Shown: positions 53,026-62,575, numbered from the stretch's first letter. The stretch: DNA of 64,000 nucleotides from Chiayiivirga flava (GCF_014202825.1 NZ_JACHHP010000003.1:84229-148228), one strand, 5' to 3'. Translations and numbers: made by a program. Notes: generated by a model not told the origin, from the sequence alone.

Positions 53026-53970
53026 TCATTCCGGAATGCCGCAGTAGTGCGCGAGATGCTGTCGACCGGTTGCAGTTGCGTCGACTGTCGCGAGCAGTGC
53101 ATCGACCTCGCCGACGTTCGGAATGCTTGCCTGCGCACCGGCACGTGTGCACGCGATCGCACCGGCGGCGCAGGCACGGCGCAATCCGTCCTGCAGCGTC
53201 GCACCCTGCGCGATCGCCGCGGCCAACGTGCCGGCAAATGTGTCGCCAGCCGCCGTGGTGTCGACCGGCGTCACCGCGAACCCGGGCTGCAGCAGCCACG
53301 CAGCGCCATCGCGTGCGCAGCAGCCGAGGTGGCCGAGCGTGACGATGGTGCACGGCACGTCGAGCGCGGCGAGGCGCTGCGCGATGCTGCCGTCGTTGCC
53401 GGCGATGGCCGCGAGCTCGCCTTCGTTGACGATGAGCACATCGACGGCCGCGAGCAGATCCGGCGGCAGCGGCTGCGCGGGCGCGGCGTTCAGCAGCACG
53501 CGCACGCCGGCGGCGCGCGCGGCGCGTGCCCACGCCGTCACGCTGGACAGCGGCGATTCGAGCTGCATCAGCAGGCTGTGCACGTCGTCGAGCGCGGGCA
53601 GGTCGGCGGGTTCGAGTGCGAGGTTGGCGCCGGGCGCGACGGTGATCGCGTTTTCGCCGCTGTCGGCCACGCAGATGAAGGCAACGCCGGTCGGTTGCGT
53701 GGTGCAGCGCTTGATGCGGCAGTCCACCCCGGCCTCGCGCAGCGAGGCTTCGAGCGACGCCGCCTGCGCATCGTCGCCGAGCGCCAGCAGCATGCGCGTG
53801 CGTGCGCCGCCGGCGCGCGCCGCCGCGACGGCCTGGTTCGCGCCCTTGCCGCCGGGGAAGGTGGCCGAATCGCGCCCGAGCACGGTTTCGCCCGGCGCCG
53901 GCACGTGCGAGGCACGCACCACGAAATCGAGATTGGCCGAGCCCGCCACGAGCACCACGTTGTGCGTCAT
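53026..53970 (-). CDS. Ribokinase-family sugar kinase
   Basis: This 314-residue PfkB-family kinase should phosphorylate a pentose or related sugar in the cytoplasm. The N-terminal signature is FPGGKGANQAVAAARAGG. The C-terminal anion-hole and catalytic Asp signature is DTTAAGDTFAGTLAAAIAQG, with a complete fold. It starts at an ATG that overlaps the serine hydrolase stop (ATGA). It is the best hint that the locus handles a pentose, though PfkB kinases also act on nucleosides. Confidence 0.9.
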   Translation of the reverse strand: MTHNVVLVAGSANLDFVVRASHVPAPGETVLGRDSATFPGGKGANQAVAAARAGGARTRMLLALGDDAQAASLEASLREAGVDCRIKRCTTQPTGVAFICVADSGENAITVAPGANLALEPADLPALDDVHSLLMQLESPLSSVTAWARAARAAGVRVLLNAAPAQPLPPDLLAAVDVLIVNEGELAAIAGNDGSIAQRLAALDVPCTIVTLGHLGCCARDGAAWLLQPGFAVTPVDTTAAGDTFAGTLAAAIAQGATLQDGLRRACAAGAIACTRAGAQASIPNVGEVDALLATVDATATGRQHLAHYCGIPE

Positions 53971-55241
53971 GGCAGCAGCGCCTGCGGCACGAGCGCCTGG
54001 AACCGGCGCGAGATGCGCGGCAGGTCGTCCGGCTTGCCGTTCGGAAGATGCTGCAGCAGCAGGATGGCAAGCAGTCGTTCCTGCGGATCGATCCAGTACG
54101 CGGTGGACGCGGCGCCGGTCCAGCCGAACTGGCCGGGCGAACCCGGCACGCCGCGTGCCGCGGCATCGATCACCACGTAACCGCCGAGGCCGAAGCCCTC
54201 GGACGCGCTGAACTGCGTGACCGGCGGATCGAGCATGGTCAGGTGGTTGCGCAGCATCAGCTCGACCGTCTTGCGGCCGAGGATGGATGCGCCATCGAGC
54301 GTGCCGCCGTCGAGCAGCATCTGCGCGAAGCGCGCGTAGTCGGCCGCGGTCGAATACAGACCGCCGGCACCGCTGGGGTAGGGCGTCAGCGCTTCGCCCG
54401 GCGCGCGTGCGCTGACGCCGTCGTCGAGCACGAGCGTGCCGTCGTCGCCCATCACGGTGATGTCCACCACGCGCTCGCGCTGCGAACGCGGCACGGTGAA
54501 CCCGGTGTCGGTCATGCGCAGCGGCGTGAAGATGCGCGCCTGCAGGAAGCGGTCGAACGGTTCGCCGGACACTACTTCCACCACGCGTGCCAGCACGTCG
54601 GTGTTGGCGCCCTCGTAGCCGAAGCGGGTGCCGGGGTCGGCGGCGAGCGGGGCCTTCGCGAGCCGCTCGACCACGCCGCGCAGGTCCGTCGCGGCGCGTG
54701 TGTCGACGCGCTCGCGCAACTCGCCGGCAATCTCGTCGCCCGGGAGTCCCGCCGCGAATCCGGCGGTGTGCGTGAGCAGCATGCGCAGCGTGATCGGCGT
54801 TGCCGGCGCGCGCAGCACGGGCGTGTCGGCGGTACCGCCGTCGACCACCTGCAACACCGCAAGCTCGGGCAGATAACGCGTGACCGGGTCCTCGAGCCCG
54901 AGCCTGCCGTCCTCCATCAGCATCAGGACCGCGACCGACGTGATCGTCTTGGTCATCGAATAGATGCGGAAGATGTCGTTGCGCTGCATCGGTTGCGCGC
55001 GTGCAAGATCGCGGTGCCCGTATGCCTGCCAGTCGACGAGCCTGCCGCCGCGTGCCACCAGCGTCACGCCGCCGAGATAACCGTCGTCGTCGGTCGCCTC
55101 GCGCATGAACGCGTGCAGGCGCTCGAGCCGTGGTGCGGACATGCCCGCGTCCGCCGGATCGGTCTGCGGCAGCGGCGGTGCCGCGGTCGCGGAGCACGCC
55201 GCGAGCAGCAGCGGGAGAAGCCATCGGAATCGTGTCGGCAT
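53967..55241 (-). CDS. Serine hydrolase, beta-lactamase/EstB type lipoprotein
   Basis: This 424-residue protein has a lipobox (LLAAC, Cys16), so it is probably a periplasm-facing lipoprotein. The class C beta-lactamase-like fold has the catalytic SMTK at residues 95-98, a YEGAN motif (the family's Tyr element) and GWTGAAST near the C-terminus. Similar proteins are esterases or D-peptidases; beta-lactam hydrolysis is not implied. The ATG at 55241 is selected because an ATG at 55304 would lie within the terminator hairpin at 55258-55293. It overlaps the kinase gene by 4 bp. Confidence 0.88.
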   Translation of the reverse strand: MPTRFRWLLPLLLAACSATAAPPLPQTDPADAGMSAPRLERLHAFMREATDDDGYLGGVTLVARGGRLVDWQAYGHRDLARAQPMQRNDIFRIYSMTKTITSVAVLMLMEDGRLGLEDPVTRYLPELAVLQVVDGGTADTPVLRAPATPITLRMLLTHTAGFAAGLPGDEIAGELRERVDTRAATDLRGVVERLAKAPLAADPGTRFGYEGANTDVLARVVEVVSGEPFDRFLQARIFTPLRMTDTGFTVPRSQRERVVDITVMGDDGTLVLDDGVSARAPGEALTPYPSGAGGLYSTAADYARFAQMLLDGGTLDGASILGRKTVELMLRNHLTMLDPPVTQFSASEGFGLGGYVVIDAAARGVPGSPGQFGWTGAASTAYWIDPQERLLAILLLQHLPNGKPDDLPRISRRFQALVPQALLP

Positions 55242-55257
55242 CGGAGTGTCGTGTCGG

Positions 55258-55293
55258 AAAAAAAACGACCGCGGCCAAGCCGCACCGCGGTCG
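55258..55293 (-). terminator. Intrinsic terminator after the TonB receptor gene
   Basis: On the minus strand CGACCGCGG, a 10-nt loop and CCGCGGTCG are followed by eight Ts (genomic A at 55258-55265). It sits 35 bp past the TonB receptor stop and 17 bp before the serine hydrolase start, so it should limit transcription from the receptor gene into the hydrolase-kinase pair. Confidence 0.85.
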
Positions 55294-55327
55294 GGGACAA
55301 GCATGCCAGTGCCGGATCAGCGCCGCA

Positions 55328-57517
55328 TCAGAAATTGATCGTGTGCGACACGGAGAACACGCGGCCGCGACCGGCAAAGTAGTTGCGGTAGAAGTCGATC
55401 TGGGCCCAGCTCAGGATGTAGTACCTGTTGGTCAGGTTCTCCACGCCCACCTGCAGTCGGCCGTATTCGTTGAGATCGAAGTTCGCGGTGAGGTCGAACA
55501 GCGTGTAACCGGTGGTGTGTTCCTCGTTGCCGCGGCCTTCGTTGATGTCGCGGTCGAGCAGCATGGTGGCGCCGAGCACCACGTTGCTGCCGGGTGCGAA
55601 CCGCCAGTCCACCGAAGCGCCGATCTTGTCCGGGCTGATGTCGTTGACGCCCATTTCGCGGATCAGCGGGCCGGTGCTGCCGTACGTGGTGAGTCCGCGG
55701 ATGCGCGAATACAGCGCGCTGACCTTCCAGTCGTCGGCGAGGATCATTTCGGCCGTGGCCTCGTAGCCCTTGATCTCGGTGGGGGCACGCACGAGGATGA
55801 AGTCTTCGGTTTCCGGATCGACCACGAGCGAGGAGCCGAAGTCGGACTCGGAAATGTAGTGCGAGGCGCCGAACGAGAAGCGCTCGCCGCGGTAGTTGAA
55901 GCCCACCTCGCGGTTCTCCACCACCAGCGCCTGCAGATCGACGATACCGTCGACGCCGATCGGCGGATCGTTCGGGCAACCGTCCGGCTGGGTGCCGTCG
56001 GGGCTGTCGTTCGAGCACTGGATGTTGCGCAGCGGGATGCCGACGTTCGGCAGGCTGAAGCCTTCGCCGTACGAGGCGAACACGGTCCAGTCCTCGCCGA
56101 TGCGGTAGATGCCGCCGAAGTTGAACAGGTCTTCCTTGTAGTCGAGCGTGCCGCCGCTGACGAAGCGGCGGTCGCGGAACCACGTGGTGGTGTAGTCGTC
56201 GACGGTGAGCTCGCCGTCCTCGCGGCGGTAGCCGCCGGAGAGCGTGAGGTTGCCGATGTCCCACGACAGCTGGAACCACGGCGCCTTGCTCTCGTAGTTC
56301 ATCGGCGGCACCCAGATGCGGTTGGTGAGCGCCAGGCGCTGCTGTGCCTCGTCCTCGACGACGTCCAGGCCGGCGCGCAGTTCCAGACCTTCGGCGCCGA
56401 ACAGGTCGTAGTAGGAGTACGAAGTCTTCACGCCGTTCTTCTTCGAGAAGATTTCCGACTGGTCGATGAGATCGCCGATCGGCGCGATGTCCGGATCCTG
56501 GCGGTCGCTGCCGTTTTCGGTCGGGTACCGCATCGCCTGGTCGGCGCGATACAGGTCCACGCGCAGCTCGCCGCCGGCAAGATCGTTGTTCATGTAGCGC
56601 AGCACGTACTGGCTGAAATCGTTGAACTCGGTTTTCGAACCCAGCGGCGGGATGCGCACCGCCTGGTCGGGAATGCCGAGCTCGCGGTTGCCCTCGAGCC
56701 AGGTGTAGTTGCCCTTGCCGGTGATGTTGAATTTCGCGCCGCTGAATTCGACGCGCTGCATCTCGTCTTCGCCGAAGTTGAAGCCGAGCTTGATGAAGAG
56801 ATTGTCGGCTTCCGAGTCGTTGGTCGAGCCGCTCGCGTTCTGGCCGATGGTGTTGTCTTCGCCGTCGTAGGCGATGCCGCGGTCCAGGAACGAGGCCGCG
56901 CCAATCATGTCGAAGCGATCGTTCTTGTGGGTCCAGCCCAGGCCCACTTTCCACACCTCGCTGTCGTCCTCGAACTGGGTCGAATAGCGCGTGCTGAGCG
57001 TGCCGACGGTGCCGTCTTCGGTGGGCACCTTCGACAGATAGTTGATGATGCCGCCGGCGGCGCCGATGCCTTCGGACGCGGACGGCCCGTTGATCACCTC
57101 GATGCGCCCGACGATACCCATGTCGGTGAACGTGCCCTGGCGGTTGCCCTCGCGCAGCGGCGAACCCTGCGGGATGCCGTCGAACAGGCGCAGCGCGGTG
57201 CGGCCGCGCAGGGTTTCGCCGGCGTTGCTGAGCGACTGCGACGATTCGGAATAGCCCGGCACGGTGCGCGCGAGCACCGCCGTGGCGTCTTCGGTGAGCG
57301 CGAGGGTGCGCTGCACTTCGGCTTCCGAGACGACGGTCACCGCGCCCGGAATCTTGTCGACCGATTTGGGACTGCGCGTGCCGGTGACGACGATCTCGTC
57401 GAGGCGTTCGGCGTCCAGCCGCTCCTCGGCCGACGTGGCGGTGTCCTGCGCCAGCACCGGCTGCGCGAACGTGGTCAGCAACGCGAGTGCGATCGCGGCG
57501 GAAAGGGGTGTCTTCAT
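55328..57517 (-). CDS. TonB-dependent outer-membrane receptor
   Basis: The product is 729 residues, with a signal peptide (to about residue 24). It has a TonB-box-like DEIVVTGTRSP (about 40-50), a plug domain (to about 170) and a 22-stranded barrel ending FSVSHTINF with the terminal Phe. It takes up a large or scarce ligand across the outer membrane using the proton gradient. Its place in a glycosidase/kinase locus suggests a glycoside ligand. Siderophores are a weaker option because no Fur-like site was seen. The LysR gene lies 231 bp upstream. Confidence 0.93.
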   Translation of the reverse strand: MKTPLSAAIALALLTTFAQPVLAQDTATSAEERLDAERLDEIVVTGTRSPKSVDKIPGAVTVVSEAEVQRTLALTEDATAVLARTVPGYSESSQSLSNAGETLRGRTALRLFDGIPQGSPLREGNRQGTFTDMGIVGRIEVINGPSASEGIGAAGGIINYLSKVPTEDGTVGTLSTRYSTQFEDDSEVWKVGLGWTHKNDRFDMIGAASFLDRGIAYDGEDNTIGQNASGSTNDSEADNLFIKLGFNFGEDEMQRVEFSGAKFNITGKGNYTWLEGNRELGIPDQAVRIPPLGSKTEFNDFSQYVLRYMNNDLAGGELRVDLYRADQAMRYPTENGSDRQDPDIAPIGDLIDQSEIFSKKNGVKTSYSYYDLFGAEGLELRAGLDVVEDEAQQRLALTNRIWVPPMNYESKAPWFQLSWDIGNLTLSGGYRREDGELTVDDYTTTWFRDRRFVSGGTLDYKEDLFNFGGIYRIGEDWTVFASYGEGFSLPNVGIPLRNIQCSNDSPDGTQPDGCPNDPPIGVDGIVDLQALVVENREVGFNYRGERFSFGASHYISESDFGSSLVVDPETEDFILVRAPTEIKGYEATAEMILADDWKVSALYSRIRGLTTYGSTGPLIREMGVNDISPDKIGASVDWRFAPGSNVVLGATMLLDRDINEGRGNEEHTTGYTLFDLTANFDLNEYGRLQVGVENLTNRYYILSWAQIDFYRNYFAGRGRVFSVSHTINF

Positions 57518-57747
57518 GATCGGGTTGTCTCTCTGGTCCGGTGGTCCGGTGTAGCGGGCGTGCAGCCCTGGCGTCGTTCGATGCTGCGGCGTGGAGCCGG
57601 CATCGCGGCGTCTCCCGGCGCCGCCAACCCCCTGCGGGTCGAGGCCAGACTATGCGCACGCAGGCACGCATCAAACAGTTGCGGCCTATGTTCAGAGAGC
57701 AGGTTTTCTAACGACTCACGCAGCGAAAACTATGTTGCGCTGCAGCA

Positions 57748-58632
57748 TCAGGCCGCGGCGTCGCTGCGCACCACCTTGCGCGCTTCCTGCAGCAGCACGT
57801 TCACCAGTCGCACGCGCACGCTCGAGCGCGACCACACCACGCCGATGCGGCGCGGTTCGGACGGCAGCGGCAGCGGCAGACAGACGAGCTTGAGACCCTC
57901 GGGCCACGGTCGCGCCCAGTCCGGCACGATCGACACGCCGAGCCCGCGGTCGACCATCACCGCGATCGCATTGAGCGCATTCACCTCGAAACGCTCGCGC
58001 GGCACGATGCCGGCGCGGCGCAGGTAATCGTCGGCCTGGCGTCCGCCCCACTGGTGCCGGTCGTAGCGGATCAGCGGCTCGCTCGCGAGCAGCTGGTGCG
58101 GATCGGCACCGGCCATGTGTGCCGGTGCGAGCACCACGAGCGGTTCCTCGCGCAGCAGCTTCCATTCGCAGGTCTTGGGCAGCGTGAACGGCGCCTGCAG
58201 CACGATCGCGGCGTCGAGGTCGTTCTCCTCCACCGCGCGGTACAGGTCGGCCGAATAGCCGGGCTTGATGAACACGTTGATCGACGGGAACGCGTCCACC
58301 ATGCGCGCCAGCACGTCCGGCAGCATGCCGGCGAGCGCGGTGGGGCAGGCGCCCAGGCGCAGTTCGCCGGAGATGGCCGAATCGTTGGCGATGCTGCGCA
58401 GGTCCGCGATGCCGCGCAGCAGTTCGCGCGCGCGCTGCAGGATGCGCGCGCCTTCCTCGGTCACGCTCACGGTGCGGCCGACGCGCGCGATCAGGGGTGC
58501 GCCGAGCTCGCGTTCGATGGTGCGGATCTGCTGCGCCACGGCGGCCGGCGTGATGTTGAGCACGCGCGCGGCGGCGGCCATCGAGCCGCTGTCGACGACG
58601 GTGACGAAGGTGCTGAGGAACTGTGTTTCCAC
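57748..58632 (-). CDS. LysR-type transcriptional regulator
   Basis: This 294-residue regulator has an N-terminal winged helix-turn-helix at about residues 1-60 (FLSTFVTVVDSGSMAAAARVLNITPAAVAQQIRTIERELG). A periplasmic-binding-protein-like effector domain follows. It starts at GTG 58632. It is embedded between the symporter and TonB receptor genes in the same direction, unlike the usual divergent setting, so it may control both its own transcript and the receptor promoter just downstream. The effector is unknown. Confidence 0.93.
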   Translation of the reverse strand: METQFLSTFVTVVDSGSMAAAARVLNITPAAVAQQIRTIERELGAPLIARVGRTVSVTEEGARILQRARELLRGIADLRSIANDSAISGELRLGACPTALAGMLPDVLARMVDAFPSINVFIKPGYSADLYRAVEENDLDAAIVLQAPFTLPKTCEWKLLREEPLVVLAPAHMAGADPHQLLASEPLIRYDRHQWGGRQADDYLRRAGIVPRERFEVNALNAIAVMVDRGLGVSIVPDWARPWPEGLKLVCLPLPLPSEPRRIGVVWSRSSVRVRLVNVLLQEARKVVRSDAAA

Positions 58633-58687
58633 GGGAAGCTCGCAGGGGTCCGGTGCGTCGTGCCCGCGTGCGCGGACGCTGCCGAGT

Positions 58688-61129
58688 CTAGTCCGTTCCC
58701 GCGGCGCGGGGGGCGGACGCGGGCAGATCGCGGTAGATCGTCAGGCCGGCGAGCGAACGCGTCGGCGCCGGGAACAGCAGGCTCGCGAGATAGCCGATGA
58801 CGATGCACAGCAGGATCGAGATCGCGAGGTAGAAATACGGATGCACGAGGTCCACCGCCCACGCGATCAGGGTCAGGCACAGGCTGCTGCCGATGCCGAT
58901 GGCAACGCCGGGCGCGTTCGCGCGGCGCGTGAACATGCCCAGCGTGTAGGCGCCGGCAAACCCTCCGCCGAGCACGCCGAACAGCTGGATCGAGGTGTCG
59001 AGCAGCGAATGGATGTCGTAGCGCGAGAGCAGCAGCGCCACGCCGATGCCGAACAGGCCCACCATCACGCCGCTCCACTCGGCGAAGATCACCGCACTGC
59101 GCTCGCTGCGCCTGCGCCCGATGCGCTGGAAAAAATCGACCGAGAGCATGGTGGACACGCTGTTGATGATGCTCGACAGCGTCGACATGGCCGCGGCGAA
59201 GATGCCGGCGATGATGATGCCGGTGACGCCGCGGGGCAGCTCGGCGGCGATGAACAGCGGGAAGGTCGCGTCGATCGGCAGCAGCGGGTTCATCCGCTCG
59301 GGATTGGACTGGTAGTAGACGAACAGCGCGGTGCCGATGAGGTAGAACAGCACGCCGCCGGGAATCATGATGGCCGCGAACATCCACACCGAACGCCCGG
59401 CCTCGCGGTCCGAGCGCGTGGACAGCACGCGCTGCATCAGCACCTGGTCCTTGGGGAAGGTGAGCACCACATCGAACAGCACCAGGAAGACGAAGCCCCA
59501 GATCGTCGCCTTGGTGAGATCGAAGCTGAAGTCGAACAGGCGCAGCTTGTCCTGCGCCAACGCCGTGTCGACGAACTGCACGGCGCCGCCGTCGAGGTTG
59601 AACACGATGAACGCGACCGCGAACAGGGCGCCGCCGAACATCACGAACACCTGCGCGAAGTCGGTCCAGATCACCGCCTTCATGCCGCCGAGCGTGGTGT
59701 AGAGGATGGTGAAGCCGCCCATCAGCAGGATGCTCCACACCACGTCCAGTCCGGTGATGGTGGCGATGGCGAGCGAGGGCAGGAACAGGATCACGCTCAT
59801 GCGCGCGCCGATCTGGGTGAGCACGCACAGCGCGCTCGCGATCATGCGGATGCCGGGGTGGAAACGCAGCTCCAGGTACGAGAACACCGACATCAGGTCG
59901 AGCCGGCGCAGCACCGGCACGATCCAGATCGCGACAAACATCAGTCCCAGCACCGCCATCAGGTTGTTCGACAGGTACTGCCAGTTGGTCTCGAAGGCCT
60001 TGGCCGGAATCGCGATGAAACTGATCGAGCTGACGTTGGTGGCGTACAGGCTGATGCCCGCCGCCCAGAACGGGATCGTGCGGCCGCCGACGAAGAAATC
60101 GTCGGTCGAGCCGCGCGTCTGGCGCAGGTAGAAATACAGCCCGATGCCGATCATGCCGAACAGGTAGACCGCGATCACCGTCCAGTCGAGCACGCTCAGC
60201 AGGTGCTTGCGTGCCTGCACCTGCGCCGCGACGAGCTGCGTTGCGCCGGCGGCGTCGCGCGCCAGCCACGCCACGCCGTCCGGCCACGGCAGCGAGGCGA
60301 GCGGGCTGTCGGGCACCGCGCCGGGCAGGGTGGCCCAGCTGCCGGTGATGGTCTGGAAGGTGGCGGCCACGGCGCCGCCGTCGGCGCCCTGCAGCAGGTA
60401 GAGGACGTGGGCCTGTCCGATCGCATGCCCGGAACCCGCCAGCACGCGGCCCGGCACCTGCGTGCGTGCGATCCAGCCGGTGTCGGCGGTCCAGCCCCAG
60501 ATCGATTCGTGGCCTGCGTCCGCCACGCTCGCGTACAGGCCGCTGCCTTGTGCCGCGAGCGAGGTCGCGGGCGCCGCACCGGGCCAGACGGGCAGCGTCG
60601 TCCACGCCGGGGGGGTGGCCGAGGTGTCGATGCGGTAGAGGCGCGCGGCGTTGCCCGCGTCGCTCCCGGCGACGCTGACGATGCCGTTGCGGAGCGTGGC
60701 ACGGGTCGCGCTCAGTGCCAGCGGCAGCGGCGGCAGCGGACGGCGCGCCAGCGCGTCGCCATCGAGCGCGACGTCAGCGAGCGCCACGGTCGTGTCGCGC
60801 CCGGCGCCGTCGTCGCCGAGCAGCACAAAGGCCCGGGTGTTGTCGCCGAACGCGCCGACGATGCGCGGCGGCGCCTCCGCACCGGCCCAGCGCGCGGCCT
60901 GCCACGCGCTGCCCCCTGCGGCGAGCGTGTGCGCGCCGCCGTCGGCATCGAAGGCCACCAGCGTGCGCCCGAGCGAGACCAGCATCGGTGCCGCGCCGTC
61001 GGTGCCGACGGGCGGGGCGGGCAAGACCTCGGCGCGCAGCGGCGTCAGTGCGTCGCCGCGCGCGGATGCCGGTGCCAGGACAGCCACGGCGCCGAGCAGC
61101 AGCGCGGCGACGGCGTGCCGGACCGTCAC
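58688..61129 (-). CDS. Sodium/solute symporter fused to an N-terminal propeller-like domain
   Basis: This 813-residue protein has a signal peptide (MTVRHAVAALLLGAVAVLAPASARG). About 280 residues of repeated beta-rich sequence follow (LVSLGRTLVAFDADGGAHTL..., RLYRIDTSATPPAWTTLPVWPG), resembling a Kelch/NanM-type propeller. From about residue 312 an SSS-family transporter follows (STDDFFVGGRTIPFWAAGISLYATNVS), with about 13 transmembrane helices. The periplasmic domain may bind or isomerise the substrate before uptake. It starts at a GTG overlapping the upstream gene by 4 bp. Confidence 0.85.
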   Translation of the reverse strand: MTVRHAVAALLLGAVAVLAPASARGDALTPLRAEVLPAPPVGTDGAAPMLVSLGRTLVAFDADGGAHTLAAGGSAWQAARWAGAEAPPRIVGAFGDNTRAFVLLGDDGAGRDTTVALADVALDGDALARRPLPPLPLALSATRATLRNGIVSVAGSDAGNAARLYRIDTSATPPAWTTLPVWPGAAPATSLAAQGSGLYASVADAGHESIWGWTADTGWIARTQVPGRVLAGSGHAIGQAHVLYLLQGADGGAVAATFQTITGSWATLPGAVPDSPLASLPWPDGVAWLARDAAGATQLVAAQVQARKHLLSVLDWTVIAVYLFGMIGIGLYFYLRQTRGSTDDFFVGGRTIPFWAAGISLYATNVSSISFIAIPAKAFETNWQYLSNNLMAVLGLMFVAIWIVPVLRRLDLMSVFSYLELRFHPGIRMIASALCVLTQIGARMSVILFLPSLAIATITGLDVVWSILLMGGFTILYTTLGGMKAVIWTDFAQVFVMFGGALFAVAFIVFNLDGGAVQFVDTALAQDKLRLFDFSFDLTKATIWGFVFLVLFDVVLTFPKDQVLMQRVLSTRSDREAGRSVWMFAAIMIPGGVLFYLIGTALFVYYQSNPERMNPLLPIDATFPLFIAAELPRGVTGIIIAGIFAAAMSTLSSIINSVSTMLSVDFFQRIGRRRSERSAVIFAEWSGVMVGLFGIGVALLLSRYDIHSLLDTSIQLFGVLGGGFAGAYTLGMFTRRANAPGVAIGIGSSLCLTLIAWAVDLVHPYFYLAISILLCIVIGYLASLLFPAPTRSLAGLTIYRDLPASAPRAAGTD

Positions 61130-61965
61130 GGCGCGGCCGCCACCAGCGCCTGCGCGCGCTTGAGAAAGGGCAGGTCGACCATGCGCCCGTCCACGACGAA
61201 CGCGCCGGCCTGCGTCCGCCCCGCGGCGTCGACGATGCGTCGCGCCTGCGCCAGTTCCGCGTCCGACGGGGCAAACGCCGCGTTCGCCAGCGGCACCTGC
61301 CGCGGATGCACGCAGGTCTTGCCGATGTAGCCCAGGCGACGCGCCATCGCCGCTTCGGCAGCGTACCCGTCGGTGTCGTCGAGCGCGGCCCAGGCCGAAT
61401 CCATCGCGAACACGTCGGCGCGCGCCGCGGCCATGCGCAGCGCGAACATCGCGGCGTGCACGTTGGCCGGGTCGTGGCGCGCGATGCCGTGCGGTTCGAA
61501 CATGTCGGCAAGGCCCAGCTGCAGGCCGGCCACGCGGGCACTGGCGCAGGCGATGTCGAACGCGTTGGCGAGCGCGCGCGGCGTCTCGATGTTGACCAGC
61601 AGGCGCAGCGGCGTGTCGACGCCGGCTTCGGCCTCGGCGCGCGCGATCACGGCCACCGCGGCACGCAGCGCCGCAGCCGTCTCGACCTTCGGAATGTTCA
61701 GCAGGCCGATGCCGGTGCCGGCGAGGGCGGCCACGTCGGGCCCGAACTGCGGCGTGTCGATGCCGTTGGTGCGCACGATGAGCACCTTGGCGGCCGCACG
61801 CGCGGCATCGGACGCGACGAACTGCGCCACCGCGCGCCGCGCCGCGTCCTTTCCGTCGGGTGCGACGGCGTCCTCCAGATCGAACGACAGCGCGTCGGCA
61901 TCGCCGCCGAGCGCCTTGGCGAACAGCTCCGGGCGCGAGCCGGGGACGAAGAGCTTGCTACGCAT
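61126..61965 (-). CDS. CoA ester lyase (HpcH/HpaI, citrate lyase beta-like)
   Basis: This 279-residue TIM-barrel lyase cleaves or forms 3-hydroxyacyl-CoA type esters. Key segments are RSKLFVPGSRPELFAKAL, DALSFDLEDAV (substrate and metal region), LLVNIETPRAL (metal-binding Glu) and LGYIGKTCVHPRQV. Relatives include CitE-like malyl-, citramalyl-CoA and HMG-CoA-like lyases. It overlaps the symporter gene by 4 bp and heads the minus-strand locus. Exact substrate unknown. Confidence 0.92.
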   Translation of the reverse strand: MRSKLFVPGSRPELFAKALGGDADALSFDLEDAVAPDGKDAARRAVAQFVASDAARAAAKVLIVRTNGIDTPQFGPDVAALAGTGIGLLNIPKVETAAALRAAVAVIARAEAEAGVDTPLRLLVNIETPRALANAFDIACASARVAGLQLGLADMFEPHGIARHDPANVHAAMFALRMAAARADVFAMDSAWAALDDTDGYAAEAAMARRLGYIGKTCVHPRQVPLANAAFAPSDAELAQARRIVDAAGRTQAGAFVVDGRMVDLPFLKRAQALVAAAP

Positions 61966-62081
61966 GGTCGGAGGCCGTCATGCGCGGAAGTGTGACCGAT
62001 GGGACACAAGCGATTCGATATGTCCGGCACTTTCAGTCGATAGCTTCGCTTCGTTTTCTGCGGTCCGGCGCGTGTCCGGCG

Positions 62082-62408
62082 TCAACCGCCGTTGGCGGCC
62101 GCGCGATGCGCTTCGCGGTTCCTGCGATTGTGGTCGAGCGTGGTGCGCAGTGCGGCGAGGGTGCTGTCGATCGCCTGGCGCGAGGCCGGCGGCCAGCCCT
62201 GCGACTGTCCGGCGAGCTGCTGCGCGATCTGCGCGATGGCCGTTTCGCAATGTTCGGGCTGGACGTGGGTGGCCAGAAGCGCGTGCACCACGGCATTGGT
62301 GGCGGTCTGGGTGCCGCGCAGGACGTCGATTTCGCTGCGCAGCGCCGCGATCAGCTGGCGGTTTTCGCTGGCGAGGCGGGCGGCGTCGGTCGGCGGGGTG
62401 GAGTTCAT
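62082..62408 (-). CDS. Small hypothetical protein with coiled-coil-like N-terminus
   Basis: The product is 108 residues, rich in Ala and Gln, with no signal peptide or membrane segment. The first half (DAARLASENRQLIAALRSEIDVL) looks helical, perhaps a coiled coil. No family is recognised. The ATG at 62408 follows GGAGG, and codon use is like the neighbours, so it is probably real. It starts about 170 bp from the divergent M36 gene. Confidence 0.6.
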   Translation of the reverse strand: MNSTPPTDAARLASENRQLIAALRSEIDVLRGTQTATNAVVHALLATHVQPEHCETAIAQIAQQLAGQSQGWPPASRQAIDSTLAALRTTLDHNRRNREAHRAAANGG

Positions 62409-62575
62409 GGGCTGCCCTCCGTCGGGCGTGGGAGTGTCGGCCGCCCAGAGTAGCAACGACCGGCGCCGGTTCCGAGCGCCCGGTGCGCGATCCCCGCCTC
62501 GCGCGTCTGCGTATGTCGCGTTTCGTCGCCCGACAGCGTACTACCGAGCTGGTCTGGGACATTCTGGAGTGCGAC

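Noticed and set aside
53967-55241. Calling the serine hydrolase a beta-lactamase resistance gene
   Set aside because: The fold and SxxK motif are shared by esterases and peptidases, and its neighbours are catabolic. Nothing points to beta-lactam hydrolysis.
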